Position numbers and translations under genes: made by a program. DNA of 64,000 nucleotides from RUG11237 sp050874665 (GTDB taxonomy: Bacteria > Bacillota > Clostridia > Lachnospirales > Lachnospiraceae). The notes under the pieces are model-generated. The model was not told the DNA's origin, ran no database searches, and worked only from the letters and a program-made list of their open reading frames with translations. The stretch covers positions 6,825 to 70,824 of the forward strand of contig JBNMLC010000013.1 in NCBI GenBank assembly GCA_050874665.1, in the 5' to 3' direction. Shown here one piece after another: positions 35,030 to 45,000 of the stretch (positions are counted from its first letter, which is position 1; each line of letters starts with the position of its first letter).

Positions 35030-35269
35030 GACATAATCCTCCTGTACAATAATTTTCTTTTACCATTCCAATTGCTATTCTAAAACATGGCTTAAAAGTT
35101 TTCTAGCCTCTGTTGCAAATTTTTGATATTGTCCATTATATATGTTATTAATTCCACAATAATATTTGACATTTTTCTTCTAAGTTCCTATTCAACTGAT
35201 ACTCTTCCATCTCCATAATTTCTGGAATTTATTTTGTACTAATTTGTTATATATTTTTATCTGCTCCCC

Positions 35270-36430
35270 CTATGCAAGATTCCAAATTTCATATCCTTGT
35301 CTTCTCGCCGAATCATACACCGGACGCATGTTTTTATCCAGAATGGTATGAAACTCTTCTCTTGAGTTTCCTTCCCGATAAAGTTCCCGATTTGCCCAAA
35401 TGGAATGCAAGTTGTCTCTGTAGCAAGCTTCATACAACTTGTGAATTCCGGGTTTTTCATAAAGTAATTTATATAAAACAAGCTGATTATCAGCGAATTT
35501 TTCAAAAAATAAATCCCATTTTGGAAGCTTATTACCCTTTGTTGAATTCAAGTAGGAATCCATTGGCATAAGATTCCAAAGTTCATTATTCATAACAAAA
35601 GACCACGGAATGAAATGATCCAAGTCGTATTTCTCCGGATCTATTGGTTCGTCCTTAAATACATCTACAATTGGCGCAACTTCAAGTACTGCATCCCACA
35701 ATTTTCTTGCATTCGTCAGCTTGCGCATTTTTTCATTTGGAGGCTCCAATTTATATACCAATCCAGGAACTTCTGGATTATTATTTTGCAGCCACTTAAC
35801 TTTTTCTAACTGAATCCAGCCAAGTATATTGACCGTATTGTCTCTAATCATTTGAATCCAGCTATCATTAAATGTAATAACTCTTTTTAGTCCTTTATCA
35901 TCATTAAATGTATATGGCAATAGAATTTCAGACTGGCTTAGCCTGTTATAATACGCCATCATTTTTCCTGCGCTGCTCTCCAAATTAATCTTCTCAGTTC
36001 CGCGATTTGCAAATCCTGACAAAGATTTATATGGAACATTCTTTGTAAGCTCCTTTTTGTAATCGCTAAGCTCTTTATCTCCTGAAAACTCAATTAGCTT
36101 ATTTATTATCTCAATCTCATCTGCATTATTAGGAAGATTACTTAACGTCTGTAATCTTAGTACTGCCTTCTCAAGATTATCTTTAATGATTCTCTCTCCA
36201 TAGATTCCACTTAAGTGAATGTGATACTCAAGAACCGAATACCATGCATTAGAAATCATTTTGTTTATTATTTCATCATAGGATGCTTCTGTTTTGTTTG
36301 CAGATATCAACTGAACAATCGCCTCAAGCCAATAAAATTTATAACAATAAGAAGGAGATTTCATCATGTTAGAAAATCCCTCTATATCGAGCGTATTATA
36401 GTATTTTTTATCAATTACTAAATCAGCCAA
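35270..36430 (-). CDS. HNH-endonuclease-domain protein
   Basis: 386 residues from a TTG start with AAGGTGAG five bases before it. The C-terminal half holds an HNH-type site: KYDLDHFIPWSFVMNNELWNLMPMD, then NSTKGNKLP, with DH as the first catalytic position and the following Asn residues completing it. The N-terminal 230 residues are helical and specific to this group of proteins. It has no methylase, helicase or toxin partner next to it, so it is an orphan. It might be a nuclease of a defence system or a phage-derived remnant; only nuclease is supported. A relic-like minus-strand tail of about 30 codons follows near 35075-35175. Confidence 0.8.
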   Translation of the reverse strand: MADLVIDKKYYNTLDIEGFSNMMKSPSYCYKFYWLEAIVQLISANKTEASYDEIINKMISNAWYSVLEYHIHLSGIYGERIIKDNLEKAVLRLQTLSNLPNNADEIEIINKLIEFSGDKELSDYKKELTKNVPYKSLSGFANRGTEKINLESSAGKMMAYYNRLSQSEILLPYTFNDDKGLKRVITFNDSWIQMIRDNTVNILGWIQLEKVKWLQNNNPEVPGLVYKLEPPNEKMRKLTNARKLWDAVLEVAPIVDVFKDEPIDPEKYDLDHFIPWSFVMNNELWNLMPMDSYLNSTKGNKLPKWDLFFEKFADNQLVLYKLLYEKPGIHKLYEACYRDNLHSIWANRELYREGNSREEFHTILDKNMRPVYDSARRQGYEIWNLA

Positions 36431-36825
36431 TATCTCACCTTCCCCCTTGATTATCTATTACAATTCTTCTTTCTTTTGTTTTGCCTTGCGGTTATCCTTC
36501 ATTTTTTGCAAATTCTGCTGTTGTTAAATATTCTATACATTAACCTTCATAAAATCAACAACATGTCATTATTATTGTATTCCTTTATCCGAATAATTTC
36601 AAGAAATATGTATGCAGAACAAAATCCACCTGAGAATATCTAGTTTAAACCATAATTTTAGGCTTCCTTGACATTCCCAAGCGGATTTGTTGTGTTGTAA
36701 TCAGGCGTTTAAGGGATAGAAAAGAAATCAAGGGTACGCAGTACAAATTCAAGATAAAATTTCCACAGAGGAAGAAATAAAATATCGGTAGAGAATTTGA
36801 ATTTGCGTGCGGAGGACTTTCGGTG
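36431..36825. other. Gene-free stretch between the HNH gene and the serine-peptidase pseudogene
   Basis: About 390 AT-rich bases. I see no coding frame with a ribosome site until GGAGGA (36811-36816), which belongs to the pseudogene. A TTGACA near 36670 lacks a -10 box at the right distance. It presumably holds the divergent promoters of both neighbours. Confidence 0.4.
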
Positions 36826-37748
36826 ATGAAAGTAATGATAAGAAGAATGCAGGAATTTATTAACAGGGTGTGTAAAATGTCAGATGTTTCGGCTCTGTCA
36901 GTAGCAGTGTGGAATGACGAGAACGAAGTGTTTCTAAACTATATGGATGGCGATGAAACTATAGATGAAAACACTTTGTATGAATTGGCCTCAACGACAA
37001 AAGCGTTTACGGGATTGGCTTGAGTTAGCATACGAACCAGGGGTTAAACATAGTTATTCTACAGTAAATTATGACTTGCTGGCATTCATATTAGAAAGAA
37101 TTATCAGAATGGGATATGAGGATTATGTTAAAACTTACGTTCTTGAGGAAGTTGGAATGACAGATTCTTTTTTCAGAACTGATAAGGTTCAGGCGAATGT
37201 AACACAAGGCTATAAACAATCCTTTCTATTTTTTTCCTGCCCTTACAACGCACCAGTATACTACGGAAACACAGCAGCAGGCTATTTGATATCAGATACA
37301 AGTGACTTAATGAAATGGATGATAAACGTGAATGTTCTGTTTGATTTTGAACATTTTCCAATCGACTCAGAGAATTCTTATTTCGCAGGCTGGAATATTT
37401 ATAATGATTATGTTTCGCATTCAGGGAATAACCCCAATTACTCGTCGCAGGATTGGATTACAAATTGATTTATTTGAAGTGCCGGATATCATCTTTGTTC
37501 TTATGCCTCTATTGCTTATATATTTTGTTCTTTGGCTGCCTATTAATACGAATGTCAAGGCTGTAATACGACTTGTGGCAGGCAGTGTGGGGGTAAGTGG
37601 ATTTATAATTTTTCCGTTTGTCTCGCCTATCAGTTATAGATATTGCATTGTTTGGTTTCCAGTCAGCCTGATATTTTTTGTTGGAGCAACATTACTTCTT
37701 TCGGTATATTTGATTGCGAGGAGTATAGTGTATCTTAAGAAAAGATAA
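36826..37748 (+). pseudogene. Decayed S12-type serine peptidase with three membrane helices (ClbP-like)
   Basis: Three plus-strand segments in different frames make up one broken gene. Segment 1 (to 37023) has the catalytic LYELASTTKAFTGL (S-x-x-K). Segment 2 (about 37021-37468) continues ELAYEPGVKHSYSTVNYDLLAFILE (catalytic Tyr region) through AGYLISDTSDLMKWM and SHSGNNPNYSS. Segment 3 (to 37748) has three hydrophobic helices and ends IARSIVYLKKR. Compared with the intact relative at 42037-45093, about 75 residues are missing after S-x-x-K and more before each later frame change. Peptidase followed by three helices without an ABC domain is the layout of ClbP and XcnG. A good ribosome site is still present. 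Confidence 0.8.
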
Positions 37749-37790
37749 CCTTCAAATTCAAACAGCAGGCTGATAATTCCCATTCTTTTC

Positions 37791-37916
37791 ATGAAAAAGA
37801 TAACAAAACTCCGAGGTGTAGGTGTATGGGGTGTTATCAGTCTTCCGGAGGGTTACGGTAACGATAATGCCGTTGCAAATACTCATGTACGGCAGAGAAG
37901 CAACAACAAGACATAA
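37791..37916 (+). CDS. Possible 41-residue ORF in the leader of the MATE unit
   Basis: ATG to stop, 41 codons: MKKITKLRGVGVWGVISLPE, then GYGNDNAVANTHVRQRSNNKT. It has no clear ribosome site, and composition alone does not prove translation. It lies between the pseudogene and the promoter of the MATE gene. Its base composition is richer in G and C than the surroundings, like the following MATE gene, which suggests both came in as one piece. I do not recognise a family. Confidence 0.25.
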   Translation: MKKITKLRGVGVWGVISLPEGYGNDNAVANTHVRQRSNNKT

Positions 37917-37982
37917 ATAGACACCCCACCGCTATTTTGAGCAAGAGGGATACCGCTTTCTTTGTGATTTTCGTAAAACCCA

Positions 37983-38011
37983 TTGACTTTGCTTAAGTTA
38001 ATCAGTATAAT
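37983..38011 (+). promoter_or_regulatory. Promoter of the MATE gene with a long leader
   Basis: TTGACT (37983-37988), 17 bases, TATAAT (38006-38011): five of six and six of six. Transcription would start near 38018, leaving a 140-base leader with two hairpins before the ATG at 38158. Confidence 0.75.
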
Positions 38012-38054
38012 ATTAGTTGCTTGTCAGAGGACTTGCAATCATAAGAGATTGTTG

Positions 38055-38091
38055 AAGTGGGATAAGACCGTATGGGCTTTATCCCACTTTT
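38055..38091 (+). terminator. Leader hairpin 1, possible attenuator
   Basis: AAGTGGGATAA pairs with TTATCCCACTT (11 bases, 13-base loop), followed by TT before G, so a short T run partly inside the stem. It sits in the leader of the MATE gene and could be a premature terminator that is read through under inducing conditions. Confidence 0.5.
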
Positions 38092-38102
38092 GTGTTAGAA
38101 AA

Positions 38103-38139
38103 GAAATGGGGTAAAGCGTAAATGGCTTTACCCCATTTC
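38103..38139 (+). promoter_or_regulatory. Leader hairpin 2, similar to hairpin 1
   Basis: GAAATGGGGTAAAG pairs with CTTTACCCCATTTC (14 perfect bases, nine-base loop), ending 19 bases before the ATG and just before the GGAGG ribosome site. No T run. The sequence resembles hairpin 1 (T-GGG-TAA stem, TGGC in the loop region), so the pair looks like a duplicated structure. Confidence 0.55.
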
Positions 38140-38157
38140 CGTTATGGAGGAAATTGT

Positions 38158-39468
38158 ATGAACACAAGAACGAAATCTTTGTTCGGGTATATTTTCCCGG
38201 CATTAGGCGGCTTATTTGTAACCTACCTGTATAATGTCGTTGACGGCATTTTTGTTGGTCAGGGTATTGGTTCGGCTGCTTTAGGCGCAGTCAACATTGG
38301 TGTGCCGTTCATCACCTTTGTCGTCGCTATTGCAGCAATGTTCCCAATGGGCGGTGCGACAGTTGTAGCTATCCGTATGGGGCGTGGAGATAAAGAAGGG
38401 GCAAATCACGCTTTTATGACAGCGTTTTCATTGACTCTTGCTATATCTATACTTCTAATGATTGTCGGTATGATACTTTCAGGGCAGATTGTTGATTTCA
38501 GCGGAGCAAGTAGGTTAAGTGCAGAAATGAGAGAAATGTCCAGATTATATTTGTTTTACTATTCTGCTTTTTCTGTTCCTATGCTGCTTACTACCTGCCT
38601 TTCAGTATTTATACGAAATGATGGTTCCCCTGCATTGGCTTTTGTGGGTATGTGTATCGGTGCGGTAGCAAATATTTTTTTAGATTGGCTTTTCATTTTC
38701 CCCTTGCAGATGGGTGTCATCGGTGCGGCAATTGCATCCGGATTGGGTCAGGTTTGTTCCGTTCTCGTTCTGTTGAGCCATTTTCTGCGTAAAAAGGGCG
38801 ATTTACGAATCAAGGCGTTTCAGATTGATTTTTCACTTATCAAAAAAATCTGCAAGCGTGGTGTACCGGAGGCGGTTACACAGCTCACAACGCCCATTAC
38901 GGCACTTTGCTATAATTTGATGTTAGCAAGCTTGATTGGGGATATCGGCGTATCCACATTTAGCATACTGAGTTTTATTTTCTCCCTTGCCAATGCGATA
39001 CTGTCCGGTGTTGCACAGGGCTTGCAACCCCTTTGGGGAATGTGCTACGGCAGGAAAAATACCGAAGAAATGAACTGGTACTTCCGAAGTGGAATGATTA
39101 TCAATACCATTCTGTCCATTATAATTTATGGTGTTTTATTTTTCTTTGATGTGCCGGTTATCCGCATTTTCAATAAAGAACCGGAGCTGGTACAGGCGGC
39201 TACGCAAGCCTTACCACTGTTCGCTTTGTCCTTTGTGCCAATGGCTTACAACTTAATTTATACGGCATTTTTCTTCTCCACTAAGAGAACAGGGGTGTCC
39301 AATGTTATTGCTGTTAGTCGTGGCATTGTGTTGAAATCTTTGGCAATTTTCTTCATTCCGATGATTGGCGGAACGAAAGAAATTTGGATTGCACCCTTTG
39401 CCGCGGAAATTATCACACTGATTATCGCCGTAACACTCAAGAGAACAAGCAAATTGGTATATCAATAA
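38158..39468 (+). CDS. MATE-family efflux transporter behind an attenuator-like leader
   Basis: 436 residues from the ATG at 38158, after TGGAGGA; an upstream in-frame ATG at 38122 lies inside a leader hairpin and has no ribosome site. The protein opens KSLFGYIFPALGGLFVTYLYNVVDGIFVGQGIGSAALGAVNIG, a MATE first helix of the MepA-like sort, and the second half starts ICKRGVPEAVTQLTTPITALCY. It has its own promoter, leader and downstream hairpin. Base composition is more balanced than the neighbouring NRPS cluster, so it may be a separately acquired resistance cassette. A role in exporting the cluster's product is possible but not shown. Confidence 0.92.
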   Translation: MNTRTKSLFGYIFPALGGLFVTYLYNVVDGIFVGQGIGSAALGAVNIGVPFITFVVAIAAMFPMGGATVVAIRMGRGDKEGANHAFMTAFSLTLAISILLMIVGMILSGQIVDFSGASRLSAEMREMSRLYLFYYSAFSVPMLLTTCLSVFIRNDGSPALAFVGMCIGAVANIFLDWLFIFPLQMGVIGAAIASGLGQVCSVLVLLSHFLRKKGDLRIKAFQIDFSLIKKICKRGVPEAVTQLTTPITALCYNLMLASLIGDIGVSTFSILSFIFSLANAILSGVAQGLQPLWGMCYGRKNTEEMNWYFRSGMIINTILSIIIYGVLFFFDVPVIRIFNKEPELVQAATQALPLFALSFVPMAYNLIYTAFFFSTKRTGVSNVIAVSRGIVLKSLAIFFIPMIGGTKEIWIAPFAAEIITLIIAVTLKRTSKLVYQ

Positions 39469-39509
39469 TGCGTTTTTATATAGCAAACCCTGTCAACGGT
39501 CATAAAAAT

Positions 39510-39553
39510 AACCTCCAAACTGAGTAATTTTATCTTACATCAGTTTGGAGGTT
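39510..39553 (+). terminator. Hairpin after the MATE gene
   Basis: AACCTCCAAACTGA and TCAGTTTGGAGGTT, 14 perfect pairs with a 16-base loop and a short T stretch. Probably the terminator of the MATE unit, though the T run is weak. Confidence 0.6.
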
Positions 39554-39659
39554 TACACAAACTTTGGGATACTCCCAAATCAAGTGACCTCGCGATATAG
39601 TGATTCCTTTCTAAACCGCACTTACTTTTTTATTTTTAATCGGCAGTGTATTATAAGCA

Positions 39660-40103
39660 CTAAAATACATCTTTTACATTAAAACCAGTCCATTCAATGT
39701 GATTATATTCCATTATGTCTTTTGATTTTTTCATTCCTAATTTTTCATAAAAAGGAATTGCATCATCATTTGCACATAAGTATACCGCAATATCTTTCTC
39801 TCCACCAGCTAAATCGTGTGCTGTTTTAACTAATTCACTAGCTATTCCCTGTCGCTCATACATAACATCAACTCCCAAGTCCGTTATGAATAACCAATAT
39901 GAAAAGTCGGTAATACCAAATAAAACCCCAATAATTTGGTCTGATTCATTTCTTGCCACCAAGCTAATCGAAGTATTATTCACAAGTTTTTTGATACGTT
40001 CCCTAAATCTTTCCTTAGGGTACTGAGCCCCTAAATCGGTTCTGGTTAAAAATTCAATATATTCCTCTGCCGTTATTCTCTCGCTCTTAATTGTTTTTTT
40101 CAT
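39660..40103 (-). CDS. GNAT-family N-acetyltransferase
   Basis: 147 residues. The acetyl-CoA site is in VDVMYERQGIASELVKTAHDLA (the R/Q-x-x-G-x-A loop), preceded by SLVARNESDQIIGVLFG and followed by the C-terminal strand region DDAIPFYEKLGMKKS. GGGG precedes the ATG at suitable spacing. It is the last gene on the minus strand of the NRPS cluster, 65 bases after asnA, so it may acetylate the product or protect the host from it. It could equally be an unrelated acetyltransferase adjoining the cluster. The acceptor substrate is unknown. Confidence 0.88.
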   Translation of the reverse strand: MKKTIKSERITAEEYIEFLTRTDLGAQYPKERFRERIKKLVNNTSISLVARNESDQIIGVLFGITDFSYWLFITDLGVDVMYERQGIASELVKTAHDLAGGEKDIAVYLCANDDAIPFYEKLGMKKSKDIMEYNHIEWTGFNVKDVF

Positions 40104-40168
40104 ATTCTTACCCCTATCTTTTTATTAATTTGTTAATGTGTTTCACATAAAAGTATTCTCTCAAACGC

Positions 40169-41179
40169 TTATAACAACTGGATACCAGCTTCTGAACATA
40201 ATCGTAAGGTTTCATCAGTCCAAATTGAACTTTGTACTTCTCCAATATGTATTTTTCTTAGAAAAAACATACATATTCGTGATTGACCTATTCCACCGCC
40301 TATAGTATACGGAAGTTTTTCCTCTAGAACATCCTTCTGAAATGGTAATTTTGCACGTTCTGGACATCCAGCCATTTCAAGTTGCATTGCTAAAGATCTT
40401 TTGTCAACACGAATTCCAATAGAAGATAATTCCAAAGCAATATCAAGAATAGGATAATATACAATTATATCAGCATTTAATAACCAATCATCATAATCTG
40501 GTGCACGTCCATCATGAGGAATGCCTGTTTCAAGTGGAAATCCTATTTGTAATAAACATACAGCACCTTTTTCTTTTGTAATAATATACTCCCGTTCTTT
40601 TGGATTCTTCTCTGGAAACATATCTTCCAATTCTTGAGTCGTAATAAAAAATATTTCTTCTGGCAAAATCAAGTCTATGAAATGATATTGATCTGCAACA
40701 TATTGTTCAGTTTTATATAAACACTTGTATACATTGCGAACCGTTTCTTTTAAATACTCAATATTACGTTCTTCTTTATTCATAATCTTCTCCCAATCCC
40801 ATTGATCAACTAAAATTGAGTGAATATTATCTGTCTCTTCATCTCGACGAATGGCATTCATATCTGTATATATTCCTTCACCATGAGAAAAACCGTATTT
40901 AGCAAGTGCATAACGTTTCCATTTTGCAAGTGAATGAACAATTTCCACCGGACGTTCATCTTGCTCCTTAATACCAAAAGAAACTGGTCTTTCATGACCA
41001 TTTAAATTATCATTTAATCCAGTTGCCGGATCTACAAATAATGGTGCAGACACACGTGTTAGATTGAGACATTTAGCCAGCAATGTCTGAAAATAGTCTT
41101 TTATCATTTTAATTCCAAGTTGAGTATCATGAAGATTTAACTCAGAACAATAATCATCAGGAATAAACAATTCTCCCAT
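40169..41179 (-). CDS. asnA: Aspartate-ammonia ligase (asparagine synthetase A)
   Basis: 336 residues, full length for AsnA, an aminoacyl-tRNA-synthetase-like enzyme making asparagine from aspartate, ATP and ammonia. Characteristic parts: the VSAPLFVDPATGLNDNLNG segment, EIVHSLAKWKRYALAKYGF, GEGIYTDMNAIRRDEETDNIHSILVDQWDWE, and the C-terminal YTIGGGIGQSRICMFFL. AAGGAG precedes the ATG. It lies within the NRPS gene run, 68 bases after the thioesterase gene. Because the first NRPS module is predicted to load Asn, a dedicated asparagine supply for the pathway is a reasonable reading. Confidence 0.96.
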   Translation of the reverse strand: MGELFIPDDYCSELNLHDTQLGIKMIKDYFQTLLAKCLNLTRVSAPLFVDPATGLNDNLNGHERPVSFGIKEQDERPVEIVHSLAKWKRYALAKYGFSHGEGIYTDMNAIRRDEETDNIHSILVDQWDWEKIMNKEERNIEYLKETVRNVYKCLYKTEQYVADQYHFIDLILPEEIFFITTQELEDMFPEKNPKEREYIITKEKGAVCLLQIGFPLETGIPHDGRAPDYDDWLLNADIIVYYPILDIALELSSIGIRVDKRSLAMQLEMAGCPERAKLPFQKDVLEEKLPYTIGGGIGQSRICMFFLRKIHIGEVQSSIWTDETLRLCSEAGIQLL

Positions 41180-41247
41180 TTTTACACTCCTTTTTAAACA
41201 AATGCATCACATTTTTTCCTACACATAACATTTTTGTTTATGCCTTT

Positions 41248-41967
41248 TTATTTATCTTCCATTTTAATATAGTTTTTCATTTTACCACGCATAAAGCTTA
41301 TAAATTCTTCGTTTGATTCAAGATTAAAAAAATGATTTCCATTAAATTCAACAAATTCAACCGGTTTCTTACACAATTTTTCCCAGTTCTTCATCTTCGT
41401 ATAGTCATTTCTTCTATCCTTTGAACCAAACATAACACACATTTCTATATTTATTGTATTTTTGTAATTTACTTCATACTCTTGCAATGCATTGAAATCG
41501 GCCCTTAAAATAGGTTCAAAATATTCTTTAATATCATCATTCAGCATTACATCTTTGGTAGATACAAATCCAAATGAATATACTATATCCCAAAATTCGT
41601 CTGAGGTCTTATCACCAATACTTTCTTCCTTATTGTCAAGGCTTGTTCCCGAAATGAATAAACACTTTAATTTATCCATCAATGTATTATCTTGAAGAAC
41701 TTTATTTGTCACCTCATATGCCACTATTCCGCCCATGCTATGACCATAAATAACAAAATTCTCCTGCTTTTCATTCACCTTTTCTTTTATTTCTTCATAT
41801 AGGTCGTTTGCAATATCCAATATATTTTTTTTCAAGTTTAAATTGCTTTTTATACCATGTCCTGGATAATCCAGCAACTGAACATCACAAACATCTCCAA
41901 AACATTTTCTATAATTTAGATATAACATACTAGAACCTCCAGCATGAGGCAAGCAAAACATTATCAT
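41248..41967 (-). CDS. Type II thioesterase of the NRPS cluster
   Basis: 239 residues, alpha/beta-hydrolase fold of the GrsT/SrfA-D type. The opening FCLPHAGGSSMLYLNYRKC, the nucleophile elbow YGHSMGGIVAYEV, and the late NGNHFFNL catalytic His are all present. Such proteins remove wrong or stalled acyl groups from carrier domains of the assembly line. It stands between the peptidase-exporter and asnA on the same strand. The start has only a weak ribosome site; an ATG two codons further in is possible. Confidence 0.93.
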   Translation of the reverse strand: MIMFCLPHAGGSSMLYLNYRKCFGDVCDVQLLDYPGHGIKSNLNLKKNILDIANDLYEEIKEKVNEKQENFVIYGHSMGGIVAYEVTNKVLQDNTLMDKLKCLFISGTSLDNKEESIGDKTSDEFWDIVYSFGFVSTKDVMLNDDIKEYFEPILRADFNALQEYEVNYKNTINIEMCVMFGSKDRRNDYTKMKNWEKLCKKPVEFVEFNGNHFFNLESNEEFISFMRGKMKNYIKMEDK

Positions 41968-42036
41968 TTCTTTGGTTACACGATTACAATACTAATCGCA
42001 CTTCTCCTTTCTTACTTTTCAATTTTTTTGATTAGA

Positions 42037-45000
42037 TTAATCTGCAATTTTCCCATATTCAAACTTTATTCTTTGATCAGCTAAATCAAAATACTTGTCA
42101 TCATGAGTAATAGCAATAATACACTTTCCCTTTTCTTTTAATTTTAGAAGAATTTCTGTATAGAAAAATTTTCTGAATAATGGATCCTGATCAGCAGCCC
42201 ATTCATCAAACAAATAAATATCTTTATCCTCCAGAAGAGAAACAAGCAATGCCAATCGTTTTTTCTGACCTGTCGATAAGTCAGTTGTTGAGAATTTTCC
42301 ATCCTCTACCTTTACTTTTTTATCCAACTGTAGCATTCGAAGATATTCATCAATTTCTTTCTTCTTTTCATCCACATCAATACCATACAATTTTTCAAAC
42401 AGATGAAAATCACTGAATACTGTTGTATAATATTCGCCTAATTCCAAATTATTTAATTCTAATCCATTAATAGTAATCTTTCCACTTGTATTACGGTATA
42501 GCCCTGAAATTATCTTGGCAAATGTTGATTTTCCACTGCCATTTCCTCCTGTAACAAAAGTAATCTGTCCTGACTTAAACTTTAAATTTAATGGTCCTAA
42601 TTCAAAGGCTGAACCATCATCATTTTGATAACAGTATTTAACATTTTTTAATTCAAGAGTTATATTTTTTTGTGTTACTTCACTAACGTTATCATCAGTA
42701 TCACCAATCTGCTTTGATATGTTTTCTATTCTCTTCCAACTAATGTTAATATTAAGGATTCGTGGTATAGCATCTAGCAATGAATTAATTGGTCCCGTCA
42801 TATATAATAAGACAAATACATAACTTTCCAATTCATTATTATTTATTTCTTCTAAAACTATCGGAAAAACAAAAGCTACTAAGGCAACTGCAATCGTAAA
42901 TAGTAATTCTCCCAAAATGAACAAATATGCATATACCCTTGCGCCCTTAATGCGTTGTTCTTTGTATCCCTGACATACTTTTAGCGTATCCGTTTCAAAG
43001 TCTTTCTTTTTCCTATTGTTGATAAGCAATTCTTTAATTCCATATCGAATATCCTCAATATATGCGAAAAATATATTTTGTGTATCTCTTGCCCCTTCAT
43101 TTATTTTGTTAGCATACTCTCCAAAAATAAAATATAAAGATGCAATCAGAAGAATAATGATACTTGCAAAGAGCAATGCTATTTTATTTAAGCAATATAA
43201 ATATATGCCACAAAATAAAATTGTTACAATATTAGTTATGGCCGAGATTAAAACATTAACCAAATCACTTACAACCTCGGTATCATTATTAAGTGTTACA
43301 CAAAACTCTTCTGATATATTTCTTTCAATTTCTTCATATGGTGCACTTAAGAATTTATGTATCAATTCTTTCCTTTTCTGGTAAATCATGTTATTTGCAA
43401 TTGAAATCAAATCACTTCTTACTATCACCTGACCACCAACATACAATATTAAACCAATAGCCAGGTACAGGAATAATTTAAATTTATCTGCTCCTACCTT
43501 ATCAAGAGACATATTAATTGCAAAAATTACCAAAGCATTGCCTGCACCACTGATTGCACTGAAGAACAGTACAGGAACTAAATTACCAGATACAGTCTTT
43601 CCTTTCACAAAAAGCATACAAATAACCACTAATAATATCAGCAACGCTATAACTGTAGTAACTACAGCATATTTCAATGTTATTGGCATCCACAAATATA
43701 TAAAATTCCAATTTACTCCGTCTCCAAAAATATAAGGCACTTTATAAATTGCTAAAAACAAACTAACAAAAATAGAAATTAACAACAAATAATTACTAAT
43801 TTTATTTTCTTTTTTATAGTATACATCTATTTCTTTTTTCATTACGCTCTTTATACTAACGTACAATACACTCGCTATGACCAAAACATCAAATACCATA
43901 ACGACTATTGACATTTTATCTATCGACTTGTTAGTATCAGATTTCATACTTAATGAAGAAGTTTTGGTATCCTGAAGTATGTCTGCTATTTTTTCAACAA
44001 GCAATTCTGCATATTCCGTATTTGTATTGCAAACAACAGCAATTCCCAGCTTTTTCTCAGTTTGAAACATGATATATGATGAGAAATATTGATTGGTACC
44101 ACTATGCTTATATTCCCCCATTCCATTTTGGCAATTTTCCCAGCCAGCAGCGTAGGAATTTCCTTCGCTATCCGGAGCTACCAAACGGTTAACCTCATGA
44201 GTAGAGTCAATCACTTCTTGTTTATCCTCTGAGATACCACTTATCCCTAATTGAATTTTTAACCATTCACTTAAATCAGTTATATCTGAATAAATATATC
44301 CAGCAGGCGTATCTCCTCTATATTGGGGCGTTTCATATGCTTTCTGACTACCTAAATAAAACATATATCCCTGAGATATTTGATCATAATTTGGGGCGTC
44401 ATTTAAACAAAATGTATTATCTAATCCATATGCCTGAAAAACATTCTTAGTCATATATTCTTCAAAGGATTCTCCAGTCACAACTTCTATTACATATCCA
44501 AGAACATCATAATTTATTGTTGCATACTGAAATTTTTCTCCTGGCTCATGACTTAATTCGACTTTATCCAATGTCATCACTGTATTTTTCAATGCATCAT
44601 TCGAATTATCACTAAACAAATTTTGAATAGTTGAATATGGTATTCCTGAAGTATGATGTAGCAATTGCTCAATTGTAACATCCACCTTCTGAGCACCGTA
44701 ATAAAATGTCAATTCTGGGATATACTTACTCACTGGGTCCTCTAAAAGTACCTTATTTTCCTTCACAAGTTGCATAATTGCTGTTGCTGTATAAGCCTTA
44801 CTATTAGAAGCCAACTCGAATTTGGTATGTTCATCGACTGTTTCATTAGTCTTCTTATTGCTATACCCATAACATTTTGTATAGGTTCTATCTTCTGTTA
44901 CGATGGTAAGTGCCATTCCAGGGATCTTTCCCTTTTTTATGCATTTATTCACATATGTTTCTATTTCCGTTATTTTATCTGTATCAACATTACTATCTAT

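Noticed and set aside
35075..35175. Minus-strand tail reading YNGQYQKFATEARKLLSHVLE before a stop
   Set aside because: Looks like the end of a lost gene, but about 30 codons without start or identifiable family are not enough for a feature.
36670..36710. TTGACA upstream of the peptidase pseudogene
   Set aside because: No -10 box at 16-18 bases; nearest TGTAAT is 22 bases away.
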